From Endozoicomonas gorgoniicola (lineage in GTDB: Bacteria > Pseudomonadota > Gammaproteobacteria > Pseudomonadales > Endozoicomonadaceae), in the NCBI RefSeq assembly GCF_025562715.2, contig NZ_JAPFCC010000001.1:4176501-4240500 (forward strand): a DNA stretch of 64,000 nucleotides. Reading direction: 5' to 3'. A program made the translations under genes and the position numbers. Every line of letters begins with the position of its first letter. Within the stretch, counting starts at the first letter, position 1. The notes beneath the pieces were generated by a model. That model did no database searches and was not told the DNA's origin. It saw nothing but the letters and a program-made list of their open reading frames with translations. Of this stretch, positions 16,863 to 27,500 are shown piece after piece.

Positions 16863-17876
16863 TTAGTTGCTGGCTACTGACCGTCTTTCAACCAGACAGG
16901 ATTTCAACGTCTGAATGCCGGGTTCAAGGTTTGGATCTTCAATCCGGTCAATCAGCGTATTAGCCGCCAGTTTTCCCAGCGCTCCCTTGGGCTGGTGAAA
17001 GGTCGTTAGTGGAGGCGAGGTGTAAGCGGCCAGTTCAATATTGTCGTAACCGACCACAGAAATATCACCAGGTACGTTGTAACCCTCACTTTGAAGAGCG
17101 CAGATGATTCCCATTGCCATCAAATCATTACCGACAAATAAAGCCGTAGGCAGTTCACCGTTATTCAGCAATTTATTCAGCAATGCCTCAGCCGCCTGAT
17201 AACCGCTTTCAGCCGTCAGATGTCCTTCTATAACCCATCGCCTGTCGGGTAAGATTCCTGCTTCTTTCAGCGCCCGGTAATAACCGGAAAGCCGCTGACT
17301 GCTGGGGGAAAGGTCTTTCGGCCCGGAAATACAGCCAATGCGGGTATGCCCCTTTGCCAGAAGATAACGGGTTGCATCGTAGCCGCCCTGTTCAGGGGCT
17401 TCCATGATGATATCCGCATTCAGGTTGGGTACATGGCAATCCAGTACAGCCAAGGGTACAGAACAATGGCTTTTCAGCAGCTCAAAAAAATCCGGAGTGC
17501 TGTGTCCAGACATGACCAGCAAGCCATCAATGCGTTTCGTCGCCAGCGTTTTCAGATAGGAAGCCTGTTTCGACAGGTTGTTTTCGGAATTACACAGTAT
17601 CAGGTGATAACCCCGGTCATAACAGCCTGCTTCAACACCGTGAATCACTTCCGCAAAAAAAGGGTTGGTGTTTGAAGCCGTGAGCATTCCCAGGGTATAG
17701 GTTCGACTGGTTTTAAGACTTCGGGCCAGGGCGCTGGGTTTATAGTCCAGCGTCTTAACCGCCGTTCGCACTTTCAGGGCTTTGTCTTCACTGACAAACC
17801 GGGTGCCGTTTAAAACGTGGGAAACGGTCGAAATAGAGACACCGGCGTGTCGTGCAACATCCTTGATGGTACTCAT
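16863..17876 (-). CDS. rbsR: Ribose operon repressor, LacI family
   Basis: The 337-residue protein has an N-terminal LacI helix-turn-helix (IKDVARHAGVSISTVSHVLNGTRFVS, residues 4-29) and a periplasmic-binding-like ligand domain. The sequence follows E. coli RbsR throughout (PSALARSLKTSRTYTLGML, GYDNIELAAYTSPPLTTFHQPK). It is expected to release its operator when ribose is bound. It is the last gene of the ribose operon, 17 bp after rbsK, with AGGATG as ribosome binding site. The perfect palindrome at 22892-22911 is the probable operator. Confidence 0.92.
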   Translation of the reverse strand: MSTIKDVARHAGVSISTVSHVLNGTRFVSEDKALKVRTAVKTLDYKPSALARSLKTSRTYTLGMLTASNTNPFFAEVIHGVEAGCYDRGYHLILCNSENNLSKQASYLKTLATKRIDGLLVMSGHSTPDFFELLKSHCSVPLAVLDCHVPNLNADIIMEAPEQGGYDATRYLLAKGHTRIGCISGPKDLSPSSQRLSGYYRALKEAGILPDRRWVIEGHLTAESGYQAAEALLNKLLNNGELPTALFVGNDLMAMGIICALQSEGYNVPGDISVVGYDNIELAAYTSPPLTTFHQPKGALGKLAANTLIDRIEDPNLEPGIQTLKSCLVERRSVASN

Positions 17877-17893
17877 TTTGATCGCGCATCCTG

Positions 17894-18811
17894 TCAGTCA
17901 TTCAGGAACTGGTCGGTCTCGGCCCTGGTGGGTATGGAAGCCTGAGCGCCATTTCGGGTGACGGATAATGCCGCAGCACCATTGGCAAAGCAAGCCGCTT
18001 CATCGATTGGAAATCCTTCAGCCAGAGCCACAACCATCGCACCATTAAAGGTGTCACCTGCGGCGGTGGTATCCACTGCCGTCACCTTAACACTGTCAAT
18101 CATTCGTGTGCCTGAGTGATCTGAAATAAAAGCACCCTGTGAGCCCATAGTAATCACAACCGTACCAATGCCTTTACCGTGAAGTACACTGGCCGCCTGT
18201 TCGGCACTAGAGAAGTTGTGTACAGCCACGCCGGTCAGCACTTCAGCTTCCGTCTGGTTAGGGGTAATAATGTCGATGCAACCCAGCAGGTCATCCGACA
18301 ATGGTTGTGCAGGTGCCGGATTTAATACCACCGTCGTATGGTTATTCCGGGCAATTTCTGCGGCGGCGAAAACGCCGTCAAGCGGTGTTTCAAGAGACAC
18401 CAGCAGAAAACCGGCTGCCGCAATATCCGCCTCTCGGCTCTTTACTTTTTCCGCAGTCAGTCTGGCGTTGGCTTCAGCTGAAATGCCGATGCAATTTTCA
18501 CCCTGCTGATCCACAAAAATAAGGGCTATGCCCGTATTGCAGCCGTCAATCTGTTCAATGAGGGAAGTATCTATTCCGGTTTCCCTGAACGACTGAACGA
18601 GACTGTCACTGAACGCATCGCTGCCCATACAGGCCATGAAACGGGTTTTGCCCGCTAGCCTGGCGCAGGCTACTGCCTGATTGGCTCCCTTGCCCCCGGG
18701 GAAAATACTATAGCCCTGTCCGGAAATGGTTTCGCCGGGGCGGGGAAGAGCTGGCGTATTCAATACATGGTCAATATTGACACTGCCCAGCACAAAAATC
18801 GGATTCTTCAT
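17894..18811 (-). CDS. rbsK: Ribokinase
   Basis: The 305-residue PfkB-family kinase has signature 1 GGKGANQAVA at residues 39-48 and, near the C-terminus, DTTAAGDTFNGAMV with the catalytic Asp. N14 and D15 in GSVNIDH contact the sugar in the family. It phosphorylates ribose to ribose-5-phosphate with ATP in the cytoplasm. Fifth gene of rbsDACBKR. Confidence 0.95.
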   Translation of the reverse strand: MKNPIFVLGSVNIDHVLNTPALPRPGETISGQGYSIFPGGKGANQAVACARLAGKTRFMACMGSDAFSDSLVQSFRETGIDTSLIEQIDGCNTGIALIFVDQQGENCIGISAEANARLTAEKVKSREADIAAAGFLLVSLETPLDGVFAAAEIARNNHTTVVLNPAPAQPLSDDLLGCIDIITPNQTEAEVLTGVAVHNFSSAEQAASVLHGKGIGTVVITMGSQGAFISDHSGTRMIDSVKVTAVDTTAAGDTFNGAMVVALAEGFPIDEAACFANGAAALSVTRNGAQASIPTRAETDQFLND

Positions 18812-18893
18812 AAATTGCTCAAACGGCTCTGAAAGGGAGAATCAGATCCTGACTGAAGCTGAGATAACCCAGCTTCGATCAGGGACATTGTGA

Positions 18894-19829
18894 TCAACCA
18901 CTGGTTACCAGTCGCAGCTCAACCGGCGTGTAGGCTTCAACCGGTTTTTCACTGAGAGCCTGTCTGGCTATTTCAATGCCTATCTCTCCGATCATTCCAG
19001 CCTGCTGGGCGACAGTTGCCGCCAGGTCACCGGATTCAACGGCTTTGATACCTTCATCAGTCCCATCAAAGCCGACCACAATAATGTCTCTTTGCGCCGC
19101 TTTTACCGCAGTGATAGCACCCAGGGCCATTTCATCATTCTGGGCAAATATTGCTTTAACATTGGGATGAGCCTGCAACAGATTTTCAGTGACGTTTAAT
19201 GCTCGTGTACGATCAAAATCGGCTGGCTGACTGGCTACCAGAGTCATGTTGTGGGTGGTGACTGATTTCATGAAGCCCTCACCACGGTCACGGGCAGCGG
19301 ATGTTCCGGCAACCCCTTCGAGCTGCATAACTTCCCCGCCTGCAAAACCTTTCTTCTTCAGCTGTTCGGCAATAAAGTCACCAGCCAGTTCACCACCTGC
19401 AACGTTATCGGATGCCACATGGGACAGCACTTCGCCCCCTTCAGCACCCCGGTCCAGAGTAATCACTGGAATATTCGCACGATTGGCAGCTCGAACGGTG
19501 TTACCGGCTGCAGAAGAGTCTGCCGGATTCAGCAAAATGGCACTGACCCCGCGAACCGCCAGATCTTCAACATTGGTCATTTCCCGGGCTGAATCGTTCT
19601 GGGAATCCAGCACCATCAGGTTGTAGCCGAACTCGTCAGCTTTTTTTTCTGCGCCTTCTTTAAGGGTGACAAAGAAAGGGTTGTTCAGGGTCGAGACCAC
19701 CAGAGCAAGAGATGGCTGGTCTGAGTCAACAGCCGCATCATCGTTCTTGCTGCAACCGGTCAGAGCCAGACTTGCTGTGAGTGCAGCAGCCAGCAATTTC
19801 CTTGGAGACATTATTGTTGAAAAGTTCAC
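18894..19829 (-). CDS. rbsB: Ribose ABC transporter substrate-binding lipoprotein
   Basis: The sugar-binding protein of the RbsB type has VVSTLNNPFFVTLKEGAE at its mature start, LDSQND, and VGFDGTDEGIKAV near the end. Unlike E. coli RbsB it has a lipobox (LALTGC), so it should be lipid-anchored rather than freely periplasmic. I chose GTG 19829 because AGGA lies seven bases upstream; GTG 19835 and ATG 19811 are alternatives and all retain the signal peptide. It delivers ribose to RbsA/RbsC. Confidence 0.92.
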   Translation of the reverse strand: MNFSTIMSPRKLLAAALTASLALTGCSKNDDAAVDSDQPSLALVVSTLNNPFFVTLKEGAEKKADEFGYNLMVLDSQNDSAREMTNVEDLAVRGVSAILLNPADSSAAGNTVRAANRANIPVITLDRGAEGGEVLSHVASDNVAGGELAGDFIAEQLKKKGFAGGEVMQLEGVAGTSAARDRGEGFMKSVTTHNMTLVASQPADFDRTRALNVTENLLQAHPNVKAIFAQNDEMALGAITAVKAAQRDIIVVGFDGTDEGIKAVESGDLAATVAQQAGMIGEIGIEIARQALSEKPVEAYTPVELRLVTSG

Positions 19830-19900
19830 GGACACATCCTCATGGTTTTGTTTTAAAAGGCCGGTAAAAACCGACTCACAGTTATTTTTGTCCGGACTGC

Positions 19901-20890
19901 TTATTTGGCAGATCGGGTATCCACCAGAACCGCCAGCAAAATAACCAGAGCTTTGGCAATAAGCTGATAGTAAGACGACACGTTCAGTAGGTTCAGTGCG
20001 TTATTCAAAATCCCGATGATCAGGACACCCACCAGAGTACCCATAACCTTTCCCTTGCCACCGGTCAGGCTGGTGCCACCGAGTACTACCGCTGCAATCG
20101 CATCCAGCTCATAACTGGTTCCTGCCGTGGGCTGTGCTGACGCCAGACGACTGGTAACAATTAAGCCTGCCAGGGCCGACAAAGCACCGCTGATGGAATA
20201 AACCGCCAGTTTGATCCGGTCCACATTAATACCGGATAGCCGGGTTGCCGATTCGTTACCGCCGAGTGCGTAAACATAGCGACCGATGCGTGTGTGGTTG
20301 AGTACGAACCAGGCAATGGCGAATACCAGGGCCATCAGGTAGACAGGAACAGGGATGCCAAACAGATAGCCACTGCCAATAGTGGCGAACGCTTCTGAGG
20401 CTGCCCCGTTAGTGGCGGAAACAGGTCGTCCGTCGGTGAAAACCATGGTGGTGCCTCGCAGCAGTGTCATGGTGACAAGCGTGGCAATAAACGGCTGAAC
20501 CTTGCCCTTGGCAATGACCAGCCCACTCAGGCAACCCATTGCGGCACCAGCTGCCAGAGTGAGCGACACGATAGCGAGGATGTTAAAGTCCATGCCTACC
20601 ATAGTCGCAGCCAGTGCGCCGGTCATTGCCAGAACCGACCCTACTGACAGGTCAATACCACTGGTGAGAATGACAAAGGTCATGCCAACAGCAATAACAG
20701 CATTAATAGAGGTCTGCCGTAAAATATTCAGCAGATTGCCAGTGCTGAAAAAACTGTCGCTGATGAGAGAAATAATCAGCATGAACCCCATCAAGGCAAT
20801 CACCGATTTATACTCAAACAGCCATTCACGGCTAATATGGAACGACTTCTTTTGTCCCGGATGTTGAAGAGTTGGCTGTGTCATCATCAT
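19901..20890 (-). CDS. rbsC: Ribose ABC transporter permease
   Basis: The hydrophobic permease has the family signature GIDLSVGSVLAMTGA and the cytoplasmic loop ALGGNESATRLSGINVDRIK that docks on the ATPase. Starts at the triple ATG (20890, 20887, 20884) are preceded by AAGGA; a longer frame reaching 20923 would overlap rbsA and has no Shine-Dalgarno support. Third gene of the operon, between rbsA and rbsB. Confidence 0.93.
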   Translation of the reverse strand: MMMTQPTLQHPGQKKSFHISREWLFEYKSVIALMGFMLIISLISDSFFSTGNLLNILRQTSINAVIAVGMTFVILTSGIDLSVGSVLAMTGALAATMVGMDFNILAIVSLTLAAGAAMGCLSGLVIAKGKVQPFIATLVTMTLLRGTTMVFTDGRPVSATNGAASEAFATIGSGYLFGIPVPVYLMALVFAIAWFVLNHTRIGRYVYALGGNESATRLSGINVDRIKLAVYSISGALSALAGLIVTSRLASAQPTAGTSYELDAIAAVVLGGTSLTGGKGKVMGTLVGVLIIGILNNALNLLNVSSYYQLIAKALVILLAVLVDTRSAK

Positions 20891-20898
20891 TATTCCTT

Positions 20899-22407
20899 CT
20901 ATGCCGCCTTGCCGACTGCACAACGCATCAGTTTTTCCTGAGTAGCTTCTTTGCGGCTGAACTCGCCGGTTATTCTGCCTTCGTGCATAACCATGATGCG
21001 GTCGCTCATTCCCAGAACCTCAGGCATATCGGAAGAAACCAGTAAAATGCTCATTCCCCGTTTCTTAAACTCGTTAATTAACAGATAAATCTCTTTCTTC
21101 GCCCCCACATCGACACCCCGGGTCGGCTCGTCAAGAATAAGTACTTTCGGGCTGGTCATCAGGCCTTTGGCAATGGATACCTTTTGCTGGTTGCCGCCAC
21201 TCAGGTTCCCGATTAACTGATGCTCAGAAGGGGTTTTGATATTGAAGCGGTTGATAAAATCTTTAACACTGTCGTGTTCTTTACCGCTGTCAATTTTTCC
21301 TGACGGAGCGGTAAACTGACTCAGGCTGCACAAACTCATGTTGTCGCGGACAGAAAGCCCGGAGATTAGCCCATCACCCTTACGGTCTTCAGAGATATAG
21401 GCAATGCCACAGGCAAGTCCCTCGGAAGGGGTTCGGATGCTGATTGCCTCTCCTGCTACTTCAATACACCCACTGGTTGCCCTATTGTCACCGTACAGAG
21501 CTTTCATAAGCTCGGTTCGACCCGCTCCCATCAAACCTGAAACGCCGAGAATTTCCCCCTCGCGAAGGGTGAAGCTAATGTCATGAATGCCCGGAGCATT
21601 GAGCTGACTCACTTTCAGAGTCAGGCTGCCGGGGCTGGAATCTATTGCGGGATATTGTTCTTCCAGCGAACGTCCCACCATTTGCTCAATAATCCGATCC
21701 TCGGTTAATTCAGATACCAGTGCCTGCTCAATAAAGCGACCATCCCGCATAATCGTGGCGTCATCACAGATCTGGAAAACTTCCTGAAGTCGGTGAGAGA
21801 TATAAACGATGCCTTTACCGTCAGAACGCAACTGGCGAATAACCCTGAATAGGCTATCGGTTTCTTTGTCTGTCAGGGCATCAGTTGGCTCATCCATAAC
21901 AATGACTTTTGAAGAAAACGACAGTGCTTTTGCAATTTCCACCATTTGCTGAACACCGATGCTGAGTTTTCCTACCGGTGTCGAGGGTGGGTAATCCACT
22001 TCCAGCATGGTCAGAAGCCTGCTGGCTTCTTTCATCATTCTGTTCCAGTCAATGCAGCCAAAACGACCTGTGGGCTCTCGCCCAAGAAATATATTTTCTG
22101 CAATGGACAGCTCAGGTATCAGGTTGAGTTCCTGGTGAATGATACTGATGCCCTGCTGCTGAGAATCCCGGGTGTTTTTAAATTCAGTGTCTTTGCCGAG
22201 GTATTTCAGTGAGCCGCTGTCCTTTTCATAAATACCGGTCATCACTTTCATCAACGTCGATTTTCCGGCACCGTTTTCACCCAGAAGCGCCATAACCCGC
22301 CCCGGGTACACGATCAGACTGGCATGATCAAGCGCACGAACGCCCGGAAAGGTTTTGATAATGCCACTCATTTCAAGAAGCGGTTTAACCGATGGGGAGT
22401 TGGACAA
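20899..22407 (-). CDS. rbsA: Ribose ABC transporter ATP-binding protein
   Basis: A fused double ATPase: the first domain has Walker A GENGAGKST and Walker B VIVMDEPTDALT. The second has the usual degenerate Walker A GLMGAGRTEL, the ABC signature LSGGNQQKVSIAKGL and Walker B VLILDEPTRGVD. Alignment with E. coli RbsA and an AGGAG eight bases upstream support the TTG start at 22407 (502 residues). A longer frame to 22482 would overlap rbsD. It energises ribose import. Confidence 0.93.
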   Translation of the reverse strand: MSNSPSVKPLLEMSGIIKTFPGVRALDHASLIVYPGRVMALLGENGAGKSTLMKVMTGIYEKDSGSLKYLGKDTEFKNTRDSQQQGISIIHQELNLIPELSIAENIFLGREPTGRFGCIDWNRMMKEASRLLTMLEVDYPPSTPVGKLSIGVQQMVEIAKALSFSSKVIVMDEPTDALTDKETDSLFRVIRQLRSDGKGIVYISHRLQEVFQICDDATIMRDGRFIEQALVSELTEDRIIEQMVGRSLEEQYPAIDSSPGSLTLKVSQLNAPGIHDISFTLREGEILGVSGLMGAGRTELMKALYGDNRATSGCIEVAGEAISIRTPSEGLACGIAYISEDRKGDGLISGLSVRDNMSLCSLSQFTAPSGKIDSGKEHDSVKDFINRFNIKTPSEHQLIGNLSGGNQQKVSIAKGLMTSPKVLILDEPTRGVDVGAKKEIYLLINEFKKRGMSILLVSSDMPEVLGMSDRIMVMHEGRITGEFSRKEATQEKLMRCAVGKAA

Positions 22408-22433
22408 GGCTTTTTCTCCTAGCCAGTGAATAG

Positions 22434-22853
22434 TCAGAAAGCCACACCAGACTTCAGGATCACGTTGGCATAAGGCGTACATTCACCCGTACGGACAACT
22501 GCAAGACTCTGGTCAGATAATTGCTTGAATTGCTCATGGCTGACCTCAATCAGCTCTACGGCTTTTCCCTGTTCGGATTCCAGCTGATGGATGCGTTCAA
22601 TAAAACGGTTGTGAGTTTCAGGGCTGATCTGCAAAAACTCTTTTGCAATGATGATTTGCTCAACCACGGTTTCCGAGAGAACGACATCTAGCGTCTCCAG
22701 AAAGCCCGGTATTCCATGAGTCAGTGCCAGGTCAATACGGTCAACATCCGTGCTAATCGGTAAGCCGCAGTCGGCAATGGTGAGTCCTTGTCCGTGGCCA
22801 AGGCTGGCAACGACTTTGGATAGCTGAGGGTGTAAAAGTTTGTTTTTCTTCAT
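22434..22853 (-). CDS. rbsD: D-ribose pyranase
   Basis: The 139-residue protein matches RbsD in length and motifs: SKVVASLGHGQGLTIADCGLPIS with the catalytic His20, and VVRTGECTPYANVIL at the C-terminus. It interconverts beta-pyranose and beta-furanose forms of ribose so that RbsK gets its substrate. First gene of the operon, with the palindromic operator 39 bp upstream. Confidence 0.94.
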   Translation of the reverse strand: MKKNKLLHPQLSKVVASLGHGQGLTIADCGLPISTDVDRIDLALTHGIPGFLETLDVVLSETVVEQIIIAKEFLQISPETHNRFIERIHQLESEQGKAVELIEVSHEQFKQLSDQSLAVVRTGECTPYANVILKSGVAF

Positions 22854-22891
22854 TCAGTAGTACCAGTGGGCAACAGTATGCAGTCGCAACG

Positions 22892-22911
22892 AAACGTTTG
22901 CGCAAACGTTT
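22892..22911. promoter_or_regulatory. RbsR operator (20-bp perfect palindrome)
   Basis: AAACGTTTGCGCAAACGTTT is perfectly symmetrical, with the central CG-containing half-sites typical of LacI/PurR/RbsR-family operators. It is placed just before rbsD, where a repressor would block the rbs promoter. Confidence 0.8.
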
Positions 22912-23050
22912 TTCTGGGCTGAATGTAACAAACCAGGCATTAATAACTATTGATAAGGATCAAGAGTTATCAAATCCCATCAACAAATTTCACCAATTAT
23001 TCTCATGTCGTTATAAAGTCTGACAACGCCCGTCAGGTAAAAACATCCGT

Positions 23051-24049
23051 TTATGAGAGGCAGGAAAACGTGCTGTTGCGCTCAACGAAAGTCGGAATCA
23101 GAACATGTTCGCAGGCAAGTAAAGATTGATCAGGTTCACCCTTGCCAGTCAGTTGAAGTGACAGCCTGGTGGCTTGCTCCGCCATGGCTGCTGCAGGATA
23201 GCGTACGGTAGAAAGCTTTGGATTCAGATAGCCAGCGATAATCAGGTCGTCAAATCCAACCACAGAAACATTTTCCGGGCATTTAATCCCGTTTTCCGCC
23301 AGTGCCGACAGAGCCCCTGCTGCCATCATATCGTTGTACGTGACAATCGCGGTAAGAGATAGCTTCTTGGCAAGCAGATTATAAGTCCCCAGCCTTCCAC
23401 CCTCCTCGGAAGGGTAGCAGGTAGTAATAAACTGTTCATTAATACCAAGCCCGAACTCAGCCAGAGCCTTTTTATAACCCATTAACCGGTGAACGGCGTC
23501 ATCAATATCCTGTTCTGAACATAAATAGCCAATGCTCCGATGACCCCGGTTCAGCAAATGTCGGGTTGCAATATAACCACCGTGGATATTGTCGAGGGCA
23601 ACACAGCGGTGTCGGATTGATTTGATGTAGCGATTGATCAGTACCAGACCAGGCACCTGGTTAGCGTATTCTATCAGTTCATCATCTTGCAGCCATTTGC
23701 TGTGAATAATGGCATGGTCGCAGTGACTCAATAATTGGTTTATGGTCTGTCGCTCTGTTTCAGCACTGTATTGACTGCTCAGGGCGAGAAGCCGCTTGTC
23801 GTTTTTTCTGGCAACCGTTTCGACGCCTTTGAGTATTTGACCAAAAAAAGGCTCTGATACATCTGAAACCATGACGCCAATCAGGCTTGCCGAGTGTTTG
23901 TTGCCGCTCGTCTTGTAACCCAGTCTGGCGATAGCCTCATGAACGGCTTTAGTGACTGCCTGGCTTGTATTTGACTGGCGATTGATAACCCTTGATACGG
24001 TTGCCGTAGACACATTGGCTTCTCTGGCAACATCCTTTATCGAAACCAT
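23051..24049 (-). CDS. GalR/GalS-like LacI-family repressor
   Basis: The 332-residue regulator has the helix-turn-helix SIKDVAREANVSTATVSRVINRQSNTS (residues 3-29). Its ligand domain tracks E. coli GalS/GalR (GVMVSDVSEPFFGQILKGVE, HSKWLQDDELIEYANQVPGLVLINR, NLLAKKLSLTAIVTYNDMMAAGALSAL). It is divergent from lacZ-mglBAC and probably represses that operon and itself through the TGTAAC/GTTACA sites in the shared intergenic region, with galactose as inducer. Confidence 0.85.
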   Translation of the reverse strand: MVSIKDVAREANVSTATVSRVINRQSNTSQAVTKAVHEAIARLGYKTSGNKHSASLIGVMVSDVSEPFFGQILKGVETVARKNDKRLLALSSQYSAETERQTINQLLSHCDHAIIHSKWLQDDELIEYANQVPGLVLINRYIKSIRHRCVALDNIHGGYIATRHLLNRGHRSIGYLCSEQDIDDAVHRLMGYKKALAEFGLGINEQFITTCYPSEEGGRLGTYNLLAKKLSLTAIVTYNDMMAAGALSALAENGIKCPENVSVVGFDDLIIAGYLNPKLSTVRYPAAAMAEQATRLSLQLTGKGEPDQSLLACEHVLIPTFVERNSTFSCLS

Positions 24050-24278
24050 ACTTTTTCATTAACCATTCGTTTTTCAGTACCTGTTTAGTTAACCAGTCAG
24101 AAACGACCGGGCTTCATCTGATTCAGTGTTTTATACCTTTTGAGGTATCTGGTTGCAAACTAATGCTGATTATATAAACGACAACTTTTCAGCTTCTTAA
24201 TACGCCTCCGGCTTGTTAAACGATGTGTCTTGTTGTAGCGGAGCGCATGTCCGACGGTAGATCGATCCACAACAGAAA

Positions 24279-24293
24279 ATGTAACGGTTACAT
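24279..24293. promoter_or_regulatory. GalR/GalS-like operator 1
   Basis: ATGTAACGGTTACAT is a palindrome around a central G, close to the GalR/GalS half-site TGTAA. Confidence 0.65.
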
Positions 24294-24342
24294 CTTTTGT
24301 TGCATAAGTATAGGGCACCTTACGGAATTCTTACTTAGTGTT

Positions 24343-24355
24343 TGCAACTGTTACA
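24343..24355. promoter_or_regulatory. GalR/GalS-like operator 2 (imperfect)
   Basis: TGCAACTGTTACA has the same 13-bp layout as operator 1 with one mismatch in the left arm. Confidence 0.45.
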
Positions 24356-24356
24356 T

Positions 24357-24378
24357 AAAATTGATCTGTATCACAATG
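24357..24378. promoter_or_regulatory. CRP-like site upstream of lacZ
   Basis: The core TTGATCTGTATCACA has a perfect TCACA right half and a TTGA left half with the 22-bp CRP spacing. It directly abuts operator 2, consistent with catabolite activation of lacZ-mgl. Confidence 0.55.
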
Positions 24379-24489
24379 TTCACAGCCCCTTAAGTGTATG
24401 ATCGCTTTTGAAAAGCTATGAGCGTTTTGGAGCAGCGTTGTTTGTGCATTGTTGATGTACTTGCCTGAAACGGCTTCGACCAGAATATT

Positions 24490-24501
24490 TGTAACGTTAC
24501 A
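24490..24501. promoter_or_regulatory. GalR/GalS-like operator 3
   Basis: TGTAACGTTACA is a perfect 12-bp palindrome 26 bp before the lacZ ATG, a position suited to blocking transcription. It lacks the central base of sites 1 and 2. Confidence 0.6.
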
Positions 24502-24527
24502 TACAGCGACTGATTACAGGGTAAATA

Positions 24528-27500
24528 ATGAGTTTGTTGATTCGCCGGGATTGGGAAAATCCAGAAGTAACCTCCTGGAACCGTTTGAAAGCGCATTCGC
24601 CTTTGCAAAGCTGGTCTTCAGAAGTTTCAGCATTGAACGGTGTCGTCAGTGACAGAAAAATCATTTTGGATGGCGACTGGGATTTTGGTTTATTTTCTTC
24701 GCCCGAATCGGTGCCAGCCAGTTTTCCTGAAAAGGGTGTAACAGAATCCCAAACCACGATAAAGGTTCCCGGTAACTGGCAAACCCAGGGGCACGACAAG
24801 CCCATTTATACCAATGTCAAATACCCTTTCCCATGCAAGCCTCCATTTGTCCCTGAAGACAACCCCACCGGTTGTTACTCAACCACCTTCCAGCTGCCAG
24901 AAAACTGGGAAGCCGACAGTCAGACCCGCATTATTTTTGATGGCGTAAACAGTGCATTTTATCTCTGGTGTAATGGTGAAATGGTCGGCTACTCGCAGGA
25001 CAGCCGTCTGGCTGCGGCATTTGACCTGACGCCTTATCTGCAATCCGGAGAAAATCGCCTGTGTGTGATGGTCATTCGCTGGTCCGATGGCAGCTATCTG
25101 GAAGATCAGGATATGTGGTGGCTCAGTGGTATTTATCGCTCAGTCACCTTGCTGAACAAGCCTGCCTGCCATATTGCTGATGTACGAATCACGCCGGATC
25201 TGGATCATTACTATAACAATGGTTCTCTGAACATTGTCGTCGATACCTGTCAGGGGCAAAACCTGTCGGTTCGAAGTACCCTGTACTTCGGCGAGACCGT
25301 TATTGATTCGAAAACTCAAACGGTCGGAATCCCGCTGGTGGATGAAAAGGGTGGTTACGATGATCGCTGTGCGATCGACTTTGATGTTACTGCTCCAAAA
25401 TTATGGAGTGCTGAAGAACCCAACCTTTATCGTCTGACTGTTACCCTGATTGATACTGACAGCGGTAAAGCGTTTGAAACGGAAGCTTATGATGTAGGGT
25501 TCCGTAAAGTTGAAATTAAAAATGGCCTGCTAACCCTGAATGGTTCACCGCTGATGATTCGGGGAGTGAACAAGCATGAACATAACCCTGCCACTGGCCA
25601 CTTTGAAACCGTCGAAGACGTAAGAGAGCACCTGCTGCTGATAAAGCAGAGCAACTTCAATGCCGTACGCTGTTCTCATTACCCACATCAGCCTGCCTTT
25701 TACCAGTTATGCGACGAACTGGGTCTTTATGTTGTGGATGAAGCCAACATTGAAACCCACGGCATGACCCCAATGAGTAAGCTGGCGGATGATCCCCGCT
25801 GGCTGAGTGCGTTTATGGAGCGAACGACTCGCATGGTCGCCCGGGACTTTAACCATCCGTCCATTATTCTCTGGTCGCTGGGTAATGAGTCGGGTTACGG
25901 TGCCGCCCATGACGCTATGTACCAGTGGATTAAACGAACCGACCCTTCACGCCCTGTGCAGTATGAAGGTGGTGGTTCCAATACCGCCGCGACAGACATC
26001 ATCTGTCCAATGTATGCCCGAACGGATCAGGACCTGCCGCAGCCGTGGTATGACGCACCGAAGTGGGCATTGAACAAGTGGGTGGGAGAGCCCGGCGTAA
26101 ATCGTCCCATCATTTTGTGCGAATACGCCCATGCCATGGGTAACAGTCTGGGTGGCTTTGCCGAGTACTGGGAAGCATTCCGCAAGCATGAGCGTTTGCA
26201 GGGCGGCTTTATCTGGGACTGGGTTGATCAGGGTCTGGATAAGTACGACGAGAACGGCAAACACTACTGGGCTTATGGCGGTGACTTCGGCGATGAAATC
26301 AATGACCGTCAATTCTGTATTAATGGTCTGGTGTTCCCTGACAAGACCCCGCATCCAACGCTTCATGAAGCCAAACGAGCGCAGCAGCCTTTCACCTTTG
26401 AATTAATTGAAGGTGATCGCCTGATGCTGATGGTAACCAGCGAATACAACTTCATTAAAACAGAGAATCACCGAATCAGCTGGGAACTTATCGCTGATCA
26501 GGAGGCTGCTGGTGCAGAGCGTCTGACAACCGGTGAAGCGAAGCTGAATATCGCTCCGGGGGAATGCCAGCAGATCATTATTGAACTGCCTGATACTGAA
26601 CTGGGGGCGCTGCCACGTCTGGATATCGCCATTACCCAACCTGAGGCAACCACCTGGTCAGCAGCGGGTCATGAAGTGGCTCGTCAACAATTTATGCTGC
26701 GTGAGCCTCTTATGGTTAACAAGCGGTCTTCCAGCCGAAAAGCTGCCGTGATTCGTGAATCTGAAACGGATTACTCCATTTCTGCAGGCAACAACCAGTG
26801 GCTGTTAAACAAGAATAAAGGTCAGCTGACCAGCTGGATTAAAAACGACAAAGAACAGTTACTAGAACCTCTGGAAGATAACTTCTTCCGGGCACCGCTG
26901 GATAATGATATCGGCGTCAGTGAAGTTGACCGGCCTGATCCAAACGCCTGGATGGCGCGCTGGCAGAGAGCCGGATTATTTAATCTGGTGCATCGCTGCG
27001 TTGCTATAGAGTGTGACCATGAGCAGGGCATCGTCACGGCTCATCACGAATATTTTGCAGCAGAGCAGGCTGAACAACCGATTATCAAAACACTGTGGAC
27101 TTATCGGTTCTCGGCGGATGGTGAAATGGAGATTGCGGTTGAAGCTCAGCTTGACCCATCGTTGCCACCACTCCCGCGTGTGGGTGCCAGCCTGCGATTG
27201 AAGCACAAGCCTGAGACGGTCACCTGGCTGGGGCGTGGCCCTCATGAAAACTATCCGGATCGCAAGTTAAGTGCGGATATTGGGCAATGGACAGAAGCAA
27301 CCGATGCTCTGCATACGCCTTATATTTTCCCGAGTGAAAACGGCCTGCGCTGTGATACCCGCAACCTGTCGTTAGGAGATGTCACCGTGAAAGGTGATTT
27401 CCACTTCGGTGTCAGCCCTTATGGTCAGGCACAACTGGCCAGGGCGCTACACACCAATGAACTGAAAGAAGGCAAAGGCCTGTTTGTTTATCTGGACGGT

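Larger units (their letters stand above)
24050..24527. other. Divergent control region between the galR-like gene and lacZ
   Basis: 478 bp without a gene, containing three TGTAAC...GTTACA operator-like sites and one CRP-like site, listed separately. The region is AT-rich, as expected for divergent promoters. Individual -35/-10 boxes cannot be assigned with confidence. Confidence 0.7.
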
